64,000 nt of DNA from Armatimonadota bacterium (GCA_027451905.1 DAIDHV010000002.1:372001-436000); one strand, 5' to 3'. Positions 8,418 to 17,833 are shown, counted from the stretch's first letter. Numbers and translations: made by a program. Notes: generated from the letters alone by a model not told the origin.

Positions 8418-9278
8418 TTGGCGCCTGCAGAGTATCTTCAGCGTTTTGTGGAATTGCTCAGTACAAAAAGGTCTGCCCACACGGTCCGGGCTTACCGTGC
8501 AGACTTGGCCCCTTTATTAAGCCCGCTTGAATCCATTGACCAATTAACTTCAATTGAAGTTAAGAAATGGCTAAGGGACCACGGGCAAGAACCCAAAACA
8601 AGAAGCAGGAAACTAAGCGCGCTCAGGGCATTTACCGGGTTTTTGCATGAGTACTACGGTATTGAAAATTCAGCCTGCGAGGCGATCGAGGCACCGTATC
8701 GAAGGAAGTCACTGCCAAAGGCGTTGCCGGAGGCTGAAGCCCTCTCTCTTTTGGATATGCCAAGAGCTGGTCGATTTCCCTTAAGAGATCAAGCGGTTCT
8801 TGAAGTTTTATACGGCTGTGGCATTCGAGCTGCGGAACTGGTTGGCATCAATCTTGATGCAATTGATTTTAGAAATGGCACGATCAAGGTTTTTGGCAAA
8901 GGTTCTAAAGAGCGAGTTGTGTTTTTTGGAAAGACATGTGAATTTGCTCTTAAGGAATACATTGCGGGGGAAAGAGTGGCTGCGGAAACTGGCCAGCCTC
9001 TGTTTACCAACCGGCAAGGAAAGCGGCTGTCTACAAGGTCTGTCCAAAACATCGTTCACTCCGTATTGGTGTACTCAGGCAGTCCTTACGCGGCAACACC
9101 GCATACATTCCGGCACTCTTTTGCAACCCACATGTTAGATCATGGTGCCGACCTGAAATCCGTGCAACAGCTTTTGGGGCATGAAAGCTTAGTCACCACT
9201 CAAATCTACACCCATGTCAGCATAGAAAGGCTGCGAGACGCGATCGACCAAGCCCATCCAAAGTCCAATCAATCCTAG
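8418..9278 (+). CDS. xerC: Tyrosine recombinase of the XerC/XerD type
   Basis: 286 residues with a TTG start six bases after fabF. The N-terminal SAM-like core-binding domain (AEYLQRFVELLSTKRSAHTV) is followed by the catalytic domain with R (CGIRAAELVGI), K (GKGSKERVV), H-x-x-R (PHTFRHSFATHML), H (LLGHESLVTTQIY) and the nucleophile Tyr in QIYTHVS. Length and motif spacing fit the chromosome-dimer resolvases; XerC and XerD cannot be told apart from sequence reading alone. Coupling to fabF suggests a housekeeping rather than phage origin. Confidence 0.85.
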   Translation: MAPAEYLQRFVELLSTKRSAHTVRAYRADLAPLLSPLESIDQLTSIEVKKWLRDHGQEPKTRSRKLSALRAFTGFLHEYYGIENSACEAIEAPYRRKSLPKALPEAEALSLLDMPRAGRFPLRDQAVLEVLYGCGIRAAELVGINLDAIDFRNGTIKVFGKGSKERVVFFGKTCEFALKEYIAGERVAAETGQPLFTNRQGKRLSTRSVQNIVHSVLVYSGSPYAATPHTFRHSFATHMLDHGADLKSVQQLLGHESLVTTQIYTHVSIERLRDAIDQAHPKSNQS

Positions 9279-9290
9279 GCTGGGATTACG

Positions 9291-9800
9291 TTAGCCGCCG
9301 GGATTAGATCCCGATCCAACTGGCGGTGCAGTGGGGCTATCTAAACCGCCGACAGAGCCGCTATCGCCTGGCAATACCTTGACTTCGGTCTTGATGTGAA
9401 TCTTCTTCTTGGGGGCCTTCTTAGACTTAAGAAAGGTCCGCCGTCTGGCGCCAGCCGAACGGTACACGATGCGCTCTCTGCCCCCGCTTGCTGGTTTTTC
9501 TTTGATAATGACCTCTGGTCCGCCCTGGTTGGCTGGATCGGTGGCACTGATGTTGTTATTGTCTTTGGTTAGAGGAGCGCGAGCCAAATGAGCAGTTTGT
9601 GATGGCACCTGCTGCTTCGAGGCCAACGAGTCTGGTGGAACAGGTCGAGAAGACTGGACGGCAGGCGGGGTCTGATTTTTAAGATCAGGAATTCTCTTTT
9701 GCAGCCGAGGGCCGATCAGAAAAAAGCCGGTGGAGGCCAGGGCAGCCGGAATAACGATCCACTTGCCAATGTTGCCGATAGGACTTAATTCAGACGCCAC
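9291..9800 (-). CDS. Small membrane-anchored protein with basic Pro/Ser-rich tail
   Basis: 169 residues, GTG start at 9800. One N-terminal transmembrane segment (WIVIPAALASTGFFLIG) is followed by a low-complexity region rich in Pro, Ser, Gln and Lys and a strongly basic block (ARRRTFLKSKKAPKKKIHIK). It ends in a Gly/Pro-rich tail. No family recognised. It converges on xerC with a 12-base gap, and no good ribosome-binding site is seen, so the start is uncertain. Confidence 0.45.
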   Translation of the reverse strand: MASELSPIGNIGKWIVIPAALASTGFFLIGPRLQKRIPDLKNQTPPAVQSSRPVPPDSLASKQQVPSQTAHLARAPLTKDNNNISATDPANQGGPEVIIKEKPASGGRERIVYRSAGARRRTFLKSKKAPKKKIHIKTEVKVLPGDSGSVGGLDSPTAPPVGSGSNPGG

Positions 9801-9876
9801 AGTTCAATTATGACGGTTAAGGAAAGCCGTAAGCAACGGTTTGAGTTCATAATTTGATAGCAAACTGCAAGAATCG

Positions 9877-11358
9877 GTGAGAGAACTGCCAACAAATGAG
9901 TCTAAATCCAAAGTCAAGGCAATGAACAAGGAACCGATTGAATCGTCACTGGGAGAAGTGGATCTGGGTTCATTCCTTAAAGGATTTGATCCCGAGGTAA
10001 GAATCAGCCTAGGACTGCTCTCTTCAGAGTTCAGTACAAACCTTCTGAGTACTAAACATGACACAGGGGATGATGAAGACGAGGATTCCGAAACATGGCA
10101 AGCTTTTTTTGGCCCCGCTGGATCTTGGATGGCCCATGTTCGAGTTCAAAATCTGGGCTCCTCCACTCATGTTGATTTGCGGCTATCAAATCGAACTTGT
10201 TACGTGCTACCGATAGATTGTGGGGTGGTATTTAAGGGAGCTTCTTGCCAAGTTATTGGTCAAGAAAACGGATGGATTATTTCCAACTCACAAAAGTCAG
10301 TTTTGGTTAAGGTGGATGGCGCATCTTGCATCCCGCCGGAAATCCATCAAGGCAGAATGCTTCTGCCGTTTTTGCCAAGCAAACTAGGGCTAGGTCCGCG
10401 CCAGTGCCTAGAATTGGAAATCTCTTTGACATTGTTGGAGGCAAGGATTGAAGCTTTTTGCCAAGACCATCAACTTTTGACTTTGCAGGCAAATGACGCC
10501 TTTGGATTGGTTTCTGAGGAATCTTTATCAGAAGTTCAAGTTTCGGTATTGAAAGAAGATGAAACAGAGCTATCTGCGGTTTTCGATTTTGTGCCTCATG
10601 AGCCAATCTTTGTGAGATTTGAGTCCCTGGGAGGAAGGCCCAAGAAGGTTGCGGCACTATCGAAAGAAGCGGAAGTATTTGCCCAGATCGATTTTGGTCA
10701 TTCCCATCGGGATGGTACATTTGGACTTGATTTCTTGCCTGCCAATCGTTTTGATGGGCAAGATGCGCCGATTTTAGAGGCTTATCATTTTTCTGACTTA
10801 AACAACAAAGTGAGTGAAGCCGTTGACTGCACTTTGGAAGCGTTTAAACGGCAAGACTATGAGAAGGCAGCCCTCTATGCCGAACAGCAGCTTTTGTTTA
10901 ATGGCAACGATCCTCTTGCCTGGTGGGAGCTAGCGGTTGCTCAACGGCATATGGGTCAAGATGCGGCGAGCGCCCTTGCTAATGCTCATTTTTTGGCACC
11001 CCATGACCCCCTGTTAAGAGCGGAATCCATTCTTGGTGCCGGCCCCGACCTTGCAACTGGCCTGGTTGGGCTCCTTCAGGAATTTGAGGAGCATCTTGAG
11101 CCTCTCCGCTGGGCGTCGGCTTGTTACTTAGAGCGCGGGCTATGGCAAGATGCGGCTACGTTTTTAACCAATGTCCACACGGTAAAAGAAGACCCGATCA
11201 CACATCTTTTGCTAGCCTATTGCTACATCAATGGAACAACAATGAAGACCCAAGCCGCCGAGCACTACCAAGGGTTTGTCAAGTTGGAGATAGCCAGCAA
11301 TCTTACTGGGTTTGAATCGGCGGCGAAGGCTCAAGTGGCGTCTGCGCTACAGCTTTAA
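9877..11358 (+). CDS. TPR-containing protein of unknown function
   Basis: 493 residues from GTG 9877; an in-frame ATG at 9922 is an alternative. The N-terminal two thirds are acidic and beta-rich (SETWQAFFGPAGSWMAHVRV, NRTCYVLPIDCGVVFKGAS) without a recognised fold. Residues about 315-390 contain tetratricopeptide-like helices (DYEKAALYAEQQLLFNGNDP, AWWELAVAQRHMGQDAASAL) and more helices to the end. No signal peptide, so probably cytoplasmic. The last 12 bases overlap the end of the convergent RNase H gene. Confidence 0.55.
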   Translation: MRELPTNESKSKVKAMNKEPIESSLGEVDLGSFLKGFDPEVRISLGLLSSEFSTNLLSTKHDTGDDEDEDSETWQAFFGPAGSWMAHVRVQNLGSSTHVDLRLSNRTCYVLPIDCGVVFKGASCQVIGQENGWIISNSQKSVLVKVDGASCIPPEIHQGRMLLPFLPSKLGLGPRQCLELEISLTLLEARIEAFCQDHQLLTLQANDAFGLVSEESLSEVQVSVLKEDETELSAVFDFVPHEPIFVRFESLGGRPKKVAALSKEAEVFAQIDFGHSHRDGTFGLDFLPANRFDGQDAPILEAYHFSDLNNKVSEAVDCTLEAFKRQDYEKAALYAEQQLLFNGNDPLAWWELAVAQRHMGQDAASALANAHFLAPHDPLLRAESILGAGPDLATGLVGLLQEFEEHLEPLRWASACYLERGLWQDAATFLTNVHTVKEDPITHLLLAYCYINGTTMKTQAAEHYQGFVKLEIASNLTGFESAAKAQVASALQL

Positions 11359-11985
11359 CTGGGCGCTAAGTACTTGCTGAGTTGTCTTAAAATGGAGCTT
11401 AGCCGCTTTGCCTAAGACGTCGGGCCCAAACTTGGCAACAAGCTGCTTGGCGGTTGGAATCACGTTGGTAGCCCCTTTGGGGATTGGCATGCCAAATTGA
11501 TCGGAAAGAGACTTCAATCGCAATAAAAACTCTGCCCTCGCCAAGATGGAGGCGGCTGCCACCGCGATGTCGGCTTCGGCACGTACAAAAGATCGCACTT
11601 CTAGCTGTTTTCCCCGCTCCATCAGGGCCCTCCTCACCGCGTGACCGCCTTTTGCAAACTCATCCGAAATCACATACTTTGCCTCGGTTGATTCAAGAAC
11701 ATTTTCTATCGCTCGGGCATGACCCCAAGCAAGGAGGGTGTTGAGGTTTTTGAACTTAGAGTAAAGCTCGTTGTACTTTTCGGGGCCAATTGGGATGACG
11801 CTAAAAGGGCAGACTGATTTTATTTTTATAGCTAAGCCGATGGCTTGAGGATCGGTGAGCTTTTTGGAATCTTTGACTCCTTCCAATTCTGCCAAATGCT
11901 CGGGCCCTACGCAGCAGGCAGCAATAACAAGGGGACCAAAATAATCTCCCTTGCCGCTTTCATCAACTCCAATGTGGCGATCCAA
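11347..11985 (-). CDS. rnhC: Ribonuclease HIII-type enzyme, short form
   Basis: 212 residues, TTG start with GGGAG nine bases upstream. It would remove RNA from RNA/DNA hybrids. The N-terminus IGVDESGKGDYFGPLV is the RNase HIII signature (DESGKGDYFGPL rather than the DExGRG of RNase HII). Other conserved acidic sites are VKDSKKL, SDEFAKGG and EADIAVAAAS. Typical RNase HIII carries an extra N-terminal TBP-like substrate-binding domain of about 80 residues; it is absent here because the catalytic motif begins at residue 5. The gene follows the DUF2961 gene by six bases. Confidence 0.85.
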   Translation of the reverse strand: MDRHIGVDESGKGDYFGPLVIAACCVGPEHLAELEGVKDSKKLTDPQAIGLAIKIKSVCPFSVIPIGPEKYNELYSKFKNLNTLLAWGHARAIENVLESTEAKYVISDEFAKGGHAVRRALMERGKQLEVRSFVRAEADIAVAAASILARAEFLLRLKSLSDQFGMPIPKGATNVIPTAKQLVAKFGPDVLGKAAKLHFKTTQQVLSAQLKL

Positions 11986-11991
11986 GGCTAA

Positions 11992-13131
11992 TTACTCCCT
12001 TTCCGTGCCCCATGGATTTCCATTTTTGGAGGTTCGCCATGCGTCTCTCATCCTGTGTAAATCGCCTTCATCCAACTCTTTTTTGGGGATTCTCTCTTCG
12101 ACGGAAGGTAGCTCTGGGAATTTTGCAGACGGCATTGTTTGATACCAATAGGCAACGCTTGATAAATCCATTGCATAAGCGTTGGCGTGGCCATGTTCTA
12201 TGCTTGCCCTGAGCCCGGTTTTGAACCGAATGGGGTCTTCGAAATGAAACCGATAGACGTGGGTGCGTCCGATCCAGCCAAAACGGTAGGAGTCATTTTG
12301 CCGCCCTGGAGCCCTTGCCGTCCCAAAATAGGGATGCAAATAGACCTCGTCGGGGCACCAGCATTGGTTAAAGTAGTCTTCGGTGCCGGTGCCATGGGCA
12401 GAACCGGGCCATGCTTCTCCATCGACCAAAAACATATCGTCTCCTTCTCCATACCACACCGCAAGGGGGCTGTTAATGTAGTAATTGACTCCAACAAAGT
12501 GCCCTTTGCCTTTGACCTCGCAAAACAGATAGTTGTTTTTATCAGAGGGGTTTAGCTTTTTCTCATGAGAGAGCCAGCCCTCGTCCTCTCGGCCTGTTTC
12601 GTCGGATTCGGGGCTCGTATATTCTTGGTGGAACCAGGCGTGGAATCGCCCTTCCGATTCTGGCATCGATTCGTGCTTTTCCACATCAACATAAAAGTAA
12701 AAATGGCTGATATCTTCTTGGCCCTGGTTTTCTACCGTGATCTTGGCTCCCGATCCAAACGGCATCGGAAAATAGCAGACTAGTCCGTTTCCATTTCGAG
12801 GTGTTGCCGCTAAAGGAAGTGAGATGAAGTTGTAGTTTTGTCCCCAACCTTGCCCAAAAAAGTCTCCGATAGGAGATTCCACGCTGGGGTGTTCTTGCCC
12901 ATCCCAATACATCCGCAGAACAAGTTTTCGGCGGGCGTGGGGTTCGGATGAGGCAAATGTGATCCAAATGTGCTTAATAATTCCGGCTCCTTCAATATCG
13001 GCAAGGGTGAGGGTTTCTCCGGCAGGGATCGGAATAAAGTCGTCATTGCCGCCAGATCGGTCGTAGCTAGAGTATCGCTGGGTTGGGGCATCAATGATTT
13101 TGCTGATATTGGAGAGAGGGCCTTGACTCAC
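11992..13131 (-). CDS. DUF2961 family protein
   Basis: 379 residues from GTG 13131. The open frame continues upstream to 13539, but family similarity starts at GPLSNISKII and the upstream 136 codons look non-coding. Characteristic features are QRYSSYDRSGGNDDFIPI, IEGAGIIKHIWITF, PIGDFFGQGWG and the acidic/aromatic core GTGTEDYFNQCWCPDE. DUF2961 proteins form two jelly-roll-like domains and are linked to carbohydrate metabolism; some relatives act on difructose anhydrides or arabinofuranan. No signal peptide is seen, so cytoplasmic. Substrate unknown. Confidence 0.75.
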   Translation of the reverse strand: MSQGPLSNISKIIDAPTQRYSSYDRSGGNDDFIPIPAGETLTLADIEGAGIIKHIWITFASSEPHARRKLVLRMYWDGQEHPSVESPIGDFFGQGWGQNYNFISLPLAATPRNGNGLVCYFPMPFGSGAKITVENQGQEDISHFYFYVDVEKHESMPESEGRFHAWFHQEYTSPESDETGREDEGWLSHEKKLNPSDKNNYLFCEVKGKGHFVGVNYYINSPLAVWYGEGDDMFLVDGEAWPGSAHGTGTEDYFNQCWCPDEVYLHPYFGTARAPGRQNDSYRFGWIGRTHVYRFHFEDPIRFKTGLRASIEHGHANAYAMDLSSVAYWYQTMPSAKFPELPSVEERIPKKELDEGDLHRMRDAWRTSKNGNPWGTERE

Positions 13132-13642
13132 AGGTTCAAATCTACCCGTTTCCGCTGGGAATTGTTGAGGGTGTTGCGCGCACTGTCCCGGCTGACAATA
13201 AATTCTGCAATATGCTACTCTATTCGTGTGAGCAGGCAAAGTGGCAGGCAAGCCAGGGAAAGTCTGGTGGAAGGGCTCTACGCGATGCTCAAGTTCCGGT
13301 CCAAAACTACCAGTTTTAGAGACTTGCGCACAGATCACGACCCTCTCACAGATGCACCTTCCCTGGCACACCTCAACGTGCATGTAGGAATTTGGCCATT
13401 TGGTGAGCATGAGGATGATGCAGCTCGTAACTACACGGACGGTTATTCTCACACCGACGGCAAGGTGTACAATCGGGACCAACATTTGTACCCAGTTACC
13501 TACTTTGAGAGAGTCTTCTTGGCTGGGCTGACCTATCATCCATGCACCGACACGACATCTGGTTCAGGTTGCCCTGCAATTTCAATCAGTGCTAAATGTG
13601 GAAAACCTCAGTCTTGAATAACATCGGGAGTGAAAACAAAGA
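13132..13642. other. 511-bp gap without a convincing gene
   Basis: Both strands carry open frames here (a minus-strand extension of the DUF2961 frame and a plus-strand frame up to 13617). Neither has a plausible start, signal or recognisable composition. Promoters of the two divergent neighbours should lie here, but no clear consensus box stands out. Confidence 0.5.
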
Positions 13643-14956
13643 ATGTTTGTAACCACGGCTTTTGCTATGTGCATCGTAACCAGAGGGCCGGATTCGGTTG
13701 CTGGCGAATTAGCGATGCTATCGGCAGGTAAATCTCTGTATGCGTGCCCCGTTGGCGTCCGGACAAATCTTGGGTTGGCAATAAGTGGCAAGAAAGACCT
13801 AGAACGCAAACTAGACATCAGCGGATACTTCCGATGCGGAGCTGGTTCAGGGCTGGCTTGGAATTCAAGCTCTCTTTTGCCCGCGTTCTACCCCACCCAG
13901 CAAGACATATCGCGTGAGAGGAGCCTTATGTTCTTAGGGAAACTTGTGGAACGTGGAAAGACTCAGGGCGTCGACGTATTTCCTGAGTTTCGACCGGGAA
14001 GCGGAGCAAACCCTGGCATTCCCTTGTCTGACTTTAGTCACCAGTACCAAAACTATTATGAGTCAAAATTTCACGGGCTTAAGTATCTTGGGGGTAGCGA
14101 CACCCCTAGAGCAAGCATAGGGGCTGAACTTGAATTAATCTTTTCATCTAAGAGCGGAAAGGAAAGGGATTATGTAATGGGTCCGCCGCGAACTTCAGCC
14201 TCACCTCTGGTTGCAGAACAGATTTATAGCAACCTTGAGGCGATGATGAAACGGATTGAGCGCGCGAGAGAGCATAGAGAGAGGATTCCGCGACCGTTGG
14301 AGGCTGTGCTGTCGAAGCATTCAGCGGGACTTGGCCCAGGGACTTATTGTTTGCCACTTCAATCGATTGTCAACAGGCTCCAGCCGGACCGGACTCCGGT
14401 CCTATTTGTAGATTCGAGGGTTGCAAGGTCTTATGTTTATCTAAAAATTGGAAAGGATCAGACCAGCGCGGCTTCTTTGGCGGAAGTCGTCGCAAGGGGA
14501 ATGGGGATGTACTGGAGAAGAGTTGGAGATATTTACTTCCTTGCTTGTAGCCCAGGAGACCCGCTTGTGGCGGCGAGGCAGTACTGGCTATGCACCCACA
14601 GCAAAGGCCTATTCACGATGCTTGACGGTTTATCGGGCTCAAGTGCCTTAGGGGGATTGTGGTATTCAACTTTTTTAGACCAGCCCGAGAAAATGTCAGA
14701 CGCAGACCTGGGTGTACTAAGTTCGCTCATGACCGTACTGGTTGCTGATCAGAAAGAGGCTTCCCAATTCCGAGATTCCTTGCAAAACCCCGACTTTCTA
14801 GCAGGAAAGTTCCAGATTGACCTTACGATCACGCAAAGAATATCGGCTCCGCCATACTTGGGCGAAGTCGACGTTCCCTTGGGAGATGAGAATATTGCAT
14901 CGCCGGCAAGCAATATCGCGCAAGCCTCATCAACGGGTAGTACGCAGGGACATTAG
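13643..14956 (+). CDS. Secreted protein, first of two tandem paralogues, secretin/STN-like domain
   Basis: 437 residues. ATG 13643 follows an in-frame TGA at 13631, so the start is firm. A short hydrophobic N-terminus (MFVTTAFAMCIVTRG) may be a signal. It shares its whole architecture with the next gene: an N-terminal beta region (FRCGAGSGLAWNSSSLLPAF), a charged helix (RIERAREHRERIPRPLEAVL) and a region around residues 265-300 (VYLKIGKDQTS, SLAEVVARGMGMYWRRVGDI). This last region resembles the STN/secretin N-terminal fold, where a 'tame' beta-alpha-beta unit ends in a hydrophobic strand. The function is unknown. Confidence 0.6.
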   Translation: MFVTTAFAMCIVTRGPDSVAGELAMLSAGKSLYACPVGVRTNLGLAISGKKDLERKLDISGYFRCGAGSGLAWNSSSLLPAFYPTQQDISRERSLMFLGKLVERGKTQGVDVFPEFRPGSGANPGIPLSDFSHQYQNYYESKFHGLKYLGGSDTPRASIGAELELIFSSKSGKERDYVMGPPRTSASPLVAEQIYSNLEAMMKRIERAREHRERIPRPLEAVLSKHSAGLGPGTYCLPLQSIVNRLQPDRTPVLFVDSRVARSYVYLKIGKDQTSAASLAEVVARGMGMYWRRVGDIYFLACSPGDPLVAARQYWLCTHSKGLFTMLDGLSGSSALGGLWYSTFLDQPEKMSDADLGVLSSLMTVLVADQKEASQFRDSLQNPDFLAGKFQIDLTITQRISAPPYLGEVDVPLGDENIASPASNIAQASSTGSTQGH

Positions 14957-15075
14957 GTAACTGTCCTTCGAGGAGTGACGAGCCAAATACTTGAAATGTC
15001 ATCCCCACTTATATCCACTTGCAATGGTCGGCAAAACAAAGTCATGAGAAGAATAGTACTTTTTTGGAGAGTAAG

Positions 15076-16368
15076 TTGATCCAGTTTGTTTTTACTTGCT
15101 TACTTTTGACGGCTCGCAGTAGCACTGTTTCAGCAATTGTGAGCCAAGCTTCTGCCCACACACCTCTCTTTGCTTGCCGAATACCGAGCAAGGAGATCTT
15201 GAACAAGGTTGTTGATAGCAAGGTACAGTTTGACGCAAAACTTCATATAGCAGGGAAGTTTTCGTGCCGAGCTGGTTCTGGCTTAGCATGGGACTCTCGT
15301 TCTTTGTTGCCTGGATTCGTGCCCTCCGATCAGGATATAACCCTCGAGAGAAACCTACAAGTTATCGGAAGGATTGTCTCGGTTTCAAGTCGAGGAGCGG
15401 GCAACGCTTTCACTGGATTTTTGCCAGGTCACAAGAACTCAAACGGTATTAGTATGGCTGCAATCAGCCACACAGATGCCAGTGCTTACGAGTCGAATTT
15501 TAGAGGGCTCACCCACCTTGGCGGAGGTGGAGTGCCTCATGCTGGGTTTACACTACAACTATTCTTAACTATGGTGGGTAAAGACGGAACCCAAAAAAGC
15601 TTCAATCTTGTGCTTCCAGCAGAGAGCCACCATCCTCATCGAGATTTCATTCTCTATCATTCAGTAGAAGAAATGGTTCATGAAATTGAGAAAGAACGTG
15701 AGCATCGAGAAAGGATTCCGAAAAGCCTGCAGAATCTGTTAGAAAAGGAACCCATCAATTTAAGCCCAGGAGTGCATTTGTTAACCTTGCAGACTATTGT
15801 CGACTTGATTCAGGGCCGTGAGGGTAGGGTCTTGTATGTGGACAAAAGGGTCAAGGATTTTTTGATTTACATCCGAATCGGCTCGGGATCACAAGTGCTA
15901 GCTTCGTCTTTAGCCGAAGTTACGGCAAGGGCGATGGGGATGTACTGGCGCAAGGTAGGCGGGCTTTACTTTTTGGGCTGCAGCCCCGGCGATCCTTTAG
16001 TCCAGGCGAGAATGGACTGGCTTGCCAAGCATTCAGCGGGACTCCACTCCTTTTTGAAGGCGGCATCGTCTTCAGCCCAATACGGGGGTGTCGATTTGGC
16101 AACATTTCTTGGTCAGCCTGAAAAGGTTGCTGATGCGGACCTAGGGGTTCTCAATTCAATGTCTCAAATCGTTGAAGACACAACCTCGTGGGCTGGCAAA
16201 AATGGCACGAACCCAGCCGAATTCATCGCTGCCCTCAGTGACCCAAATTTTATTGAAGGAACATTTCAGGTTTCTATTGGGGGATCGATGAACATCTCGG
16301 AGCCGCCCTACCTAGGTAGTCATACTTTTGACCTTAGTGACGAAAGGGTTCAAGAACCCGGTCATTAA
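15076..16368 (+). CDS. Secreted protein, second tandem paralogue
   Basis: About 430 residues. The frame is open from TTG 15019, but TTG 15076 is favoured: GGAG lies six bases upstream and the product then begins with a clean signal peptide (LIQFVFTCLLLTARSSTVSA). Matching blocks with the first paralogue are FSCRAGSGLAWDSRSLLPGF, EREHRERIPKSLQNLL, SSLAEVTARAMGMYWRKVGG, FLGCSPGDPLVQAR and QPEKVADADLGVL. The pair probably arose by local duplication; they are separated by about 120 bases. The family is not recognised beyond the STN-like segment. Confidence 0.6.
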   Translation: MIQFVFTCLLLTARSSTVSAIVSQASAHTPLFACRIPSKEILNKVVDSKVQFDAKLHIAGKFSCRAGSGLAWDSRSLLPGFVPSDQDITLERNLQVIGRIVSVSSRGAGNAFTGFLPGHKNSNGISMAAISHTDASAYESNFRGLTHLGGGGVPHAGFTLQLFLTMVGKDGTQKSFNLVLPAESHHPHRDFILYHSVEEMVHEIEKEREHRERIPKSLQNLLEKEPINLSPGVHLLTLQTIVDLIQGREGRVLYVDKRVKDFLIYIRIGSGSQVLASSLAEVTARAMGMYWRKVGGLYFLGCSPGDPLVQARMDWLAKHSAGLHSFLKAASSSAQYGGVDLATFLGQPEKVADADLGVLNSMSQIVEDTTSWAGKNGTNPAEFIAALSDPNFIEGTFQVSIGGSMNISEPPYLGSHTFDLSDERVQEPGH

Positions 16369-16481
16369 GTGATTAGGATCGTTGCTTGTAAAGAATCTAT
16401 TATTCTATGGTCTTTTGAGCCGGGGTGGGAGAAACTAAGGCTACAGAGAGCGTTTTCTGAATACGCTAAGGGGCGGGCGGT

Positions 16482-16567
16482 TGGTGCCCGGGGCGAGAGT
16501 CGAACTCGCACGCTCTTACGAGCAAGGGATTTTAAGTCCCCTGTGTCTACCATTCCACCACCCGGGC
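16482..16567 (-). tRNA. tRNA-Leu, anticodon TAA
   Basis: On the minus strand the acceptor arm GCCCGGG (5') pairs with CCCGGGC before the discriminator A and an encoded CCA (16484-16482). The anticodon loop CTTAAAA gives anticodon TAA, the T-loop is GTTCGACTC, and a long variable arm (TGCTCGTAAGAGCG) is present, as expected for a class II leucine tRNA. It reads UUA codons. Confidence 0.95.
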
Positions 16568-16642
16568 ATGAACCTATTAGTGTACTGAAAATAGGGATTC
16601 TTGCGTCTTGATGGGCATGGATTGCTACTTGAAAGTGCCAAA

Positions 16643-16658
16643 CCTAGCCAAGGCTAGG
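16643..16658 (-). terminator. Terminator-like hairpin after the glycosyltransferase gene
   Basis: CCTAGCC-AA-GGCTAGG forms a seven-base stem in the gap between the glycosyltransferase stop and the tRNA, on the minus strand followed by TTTGGC. The U-tract is weak, so termination is only a likely role. Confidence 0.4.
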
Positions 16659-16693
16659 AGATTCTCTTTGCCCGCTTTTGACCTGCAAGTAGC

Positions 16694-17833
16694 CTAAACT
16701 TCTCGGCCAAGAATTTCAGAGAAATAGGCTCGATATCCGGCAATGGACGCGTCTTCTGTATAGGGTTCCCAGCTTTCTTGGGGAGGTGATACTTTTGGCT
16801 TGGCTAACTCTTCCAAGACTGCCTTGGCAATGGCCTCAACATCGCCCATGGGCGGGCAAACGCCATATCGAGGAGGCTGTAATATCTCGGCAGGGCCGCT
16901 TGGGCAGTCGGTAAAGATTACGGGGGTGCCCGCGGCTAGAGATTCAATTAACACGGTGGGAAGTCCTTCCAACCGGCTTGTCATCAAGAGCAGTCGCGCC
17001 TTTTTCAAGAATGGATAGGGGTTCTTCTGAAACCCGGCAAACACGACTTGATCGGTGAGGCCAAGCTCAACCGCAAGCTGTTCAAGTTTTGGTCTTTCCT
17101 CGCCATCGCCAACCAAAATATAACGGAAATCCATCGACTGTTTTACGATTGCCAACGCACGGAGGGCAGTCGCAAAGTCCTTGCTGGCAGTGAGCCTGCC
17201 TAGCCCGACCAAGAGCGGCTCTTCAATCGCGGTTGAGTAGTCTTGGCAAGGTTCTTGGTTTAGCAGGCTAAAAAAGTCGGACGTAATTACGGGATTGGGA
17301 ATCGTGTGAACCTTGGATTGGGAAAGTCCCAGCAGCCTTATGGCTGCGCTGGCGGTGCCCGCGGAGATGGCGATCACTCCGTCCGCATGGGGGTAGAGCC
17401 GTTTCACAACATGAGGCATCATCCGTCGATTTCGGCTAGCAGGATCTTTTGATTCCTGCTCTACGTTACTGTGAATTGTCACCAGCAACTTGGGCTTCCA
17501 CTTTGAGATTCTTTTGGCAAGGATCGCGGCGGAGCTCGGCTGGTGAAGGGCAGTCACTACCAAATCGGGCCGCTCAAGGTTGAATAACTTGGCAAGGGCA
17601 AAAATGCTTTTGACGGGATTTGTCATCTGTAAATCAATGAGCGGGACCAAATCGGAGGGCCAATCTTGACGAGAGGGCCCCGATCCTTCCAGCACCGCGA
17701 GTTTGACGGCGACTCCCTTCTTGGCAAGGCCGAGCACGATAGCTCGTGTGATCTTCTCGGCGCCGCCTTCTTCTAAGTGGGTTGTGTGAAAAAGCACCTT
17801 TGGCTTGGAATCCTGTGGCGTCAAAATTTCCAT
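16694..17833 (-). CDS. Glycosyltransferase family 4 (GT-B fold)
   Basis: 379 residues. The N-terminal half has the donor-loop-type GGAEKIT motif (THLEEGGAEKITRAI). The C-terminal half has the family-4 features LVGLGRLTASKDFATALRAL, LVGDGEERPKLEQL and the E-x7-E motif SRLEGLPTVLIESLA, binding a nucleotide-sugar donor. It begins four bases after the stop of ugd, so donor synthesis and transfer are probably coupled, for example in capsule, exopolysaccharide or envelope glycan assembly. The acceptor is unknown. Confidence 0.85.
   Translation of the reverse strand: MEILTPQDSKPKVLFHTTHLEEGGAEKITRAIVLGLAKKGVAVKLAVLEGSGPSRQDWPSDLVPLIDLQMTNPVKSIFALAKLFNLERPDLVVTALHQPSSAAILAKRISKWKPKLLVTIHSNVEQESKDPASRNRRMMPHVVKRLYPHADGVIAISAGTASAAIRLLGLSQSKVHTIPNPVITSDFFSLLNQEPCQDYSTAIEEPLLVGLGRLTASKDFATALRALAIVKQSMDFRYILVGDGEERPKLEQLAVELGLTDQVVFAGFQKNPYPFLKKARLLLMTSRLEGLPTVLIESLAAGTPVIFTDCPSGPAEILQPPRYGVCPPMGDVEAIAKAVLEELAKPKVSPPQESWEPYTEDASIAGYRAYFSEILGREV

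Noticed and set aside
12970-13617. Plus-strand open frame of 215 codons
   Set aside because: It overlaps the well-supported DUF2961 gene on the other strand and shows no domain or start signal.
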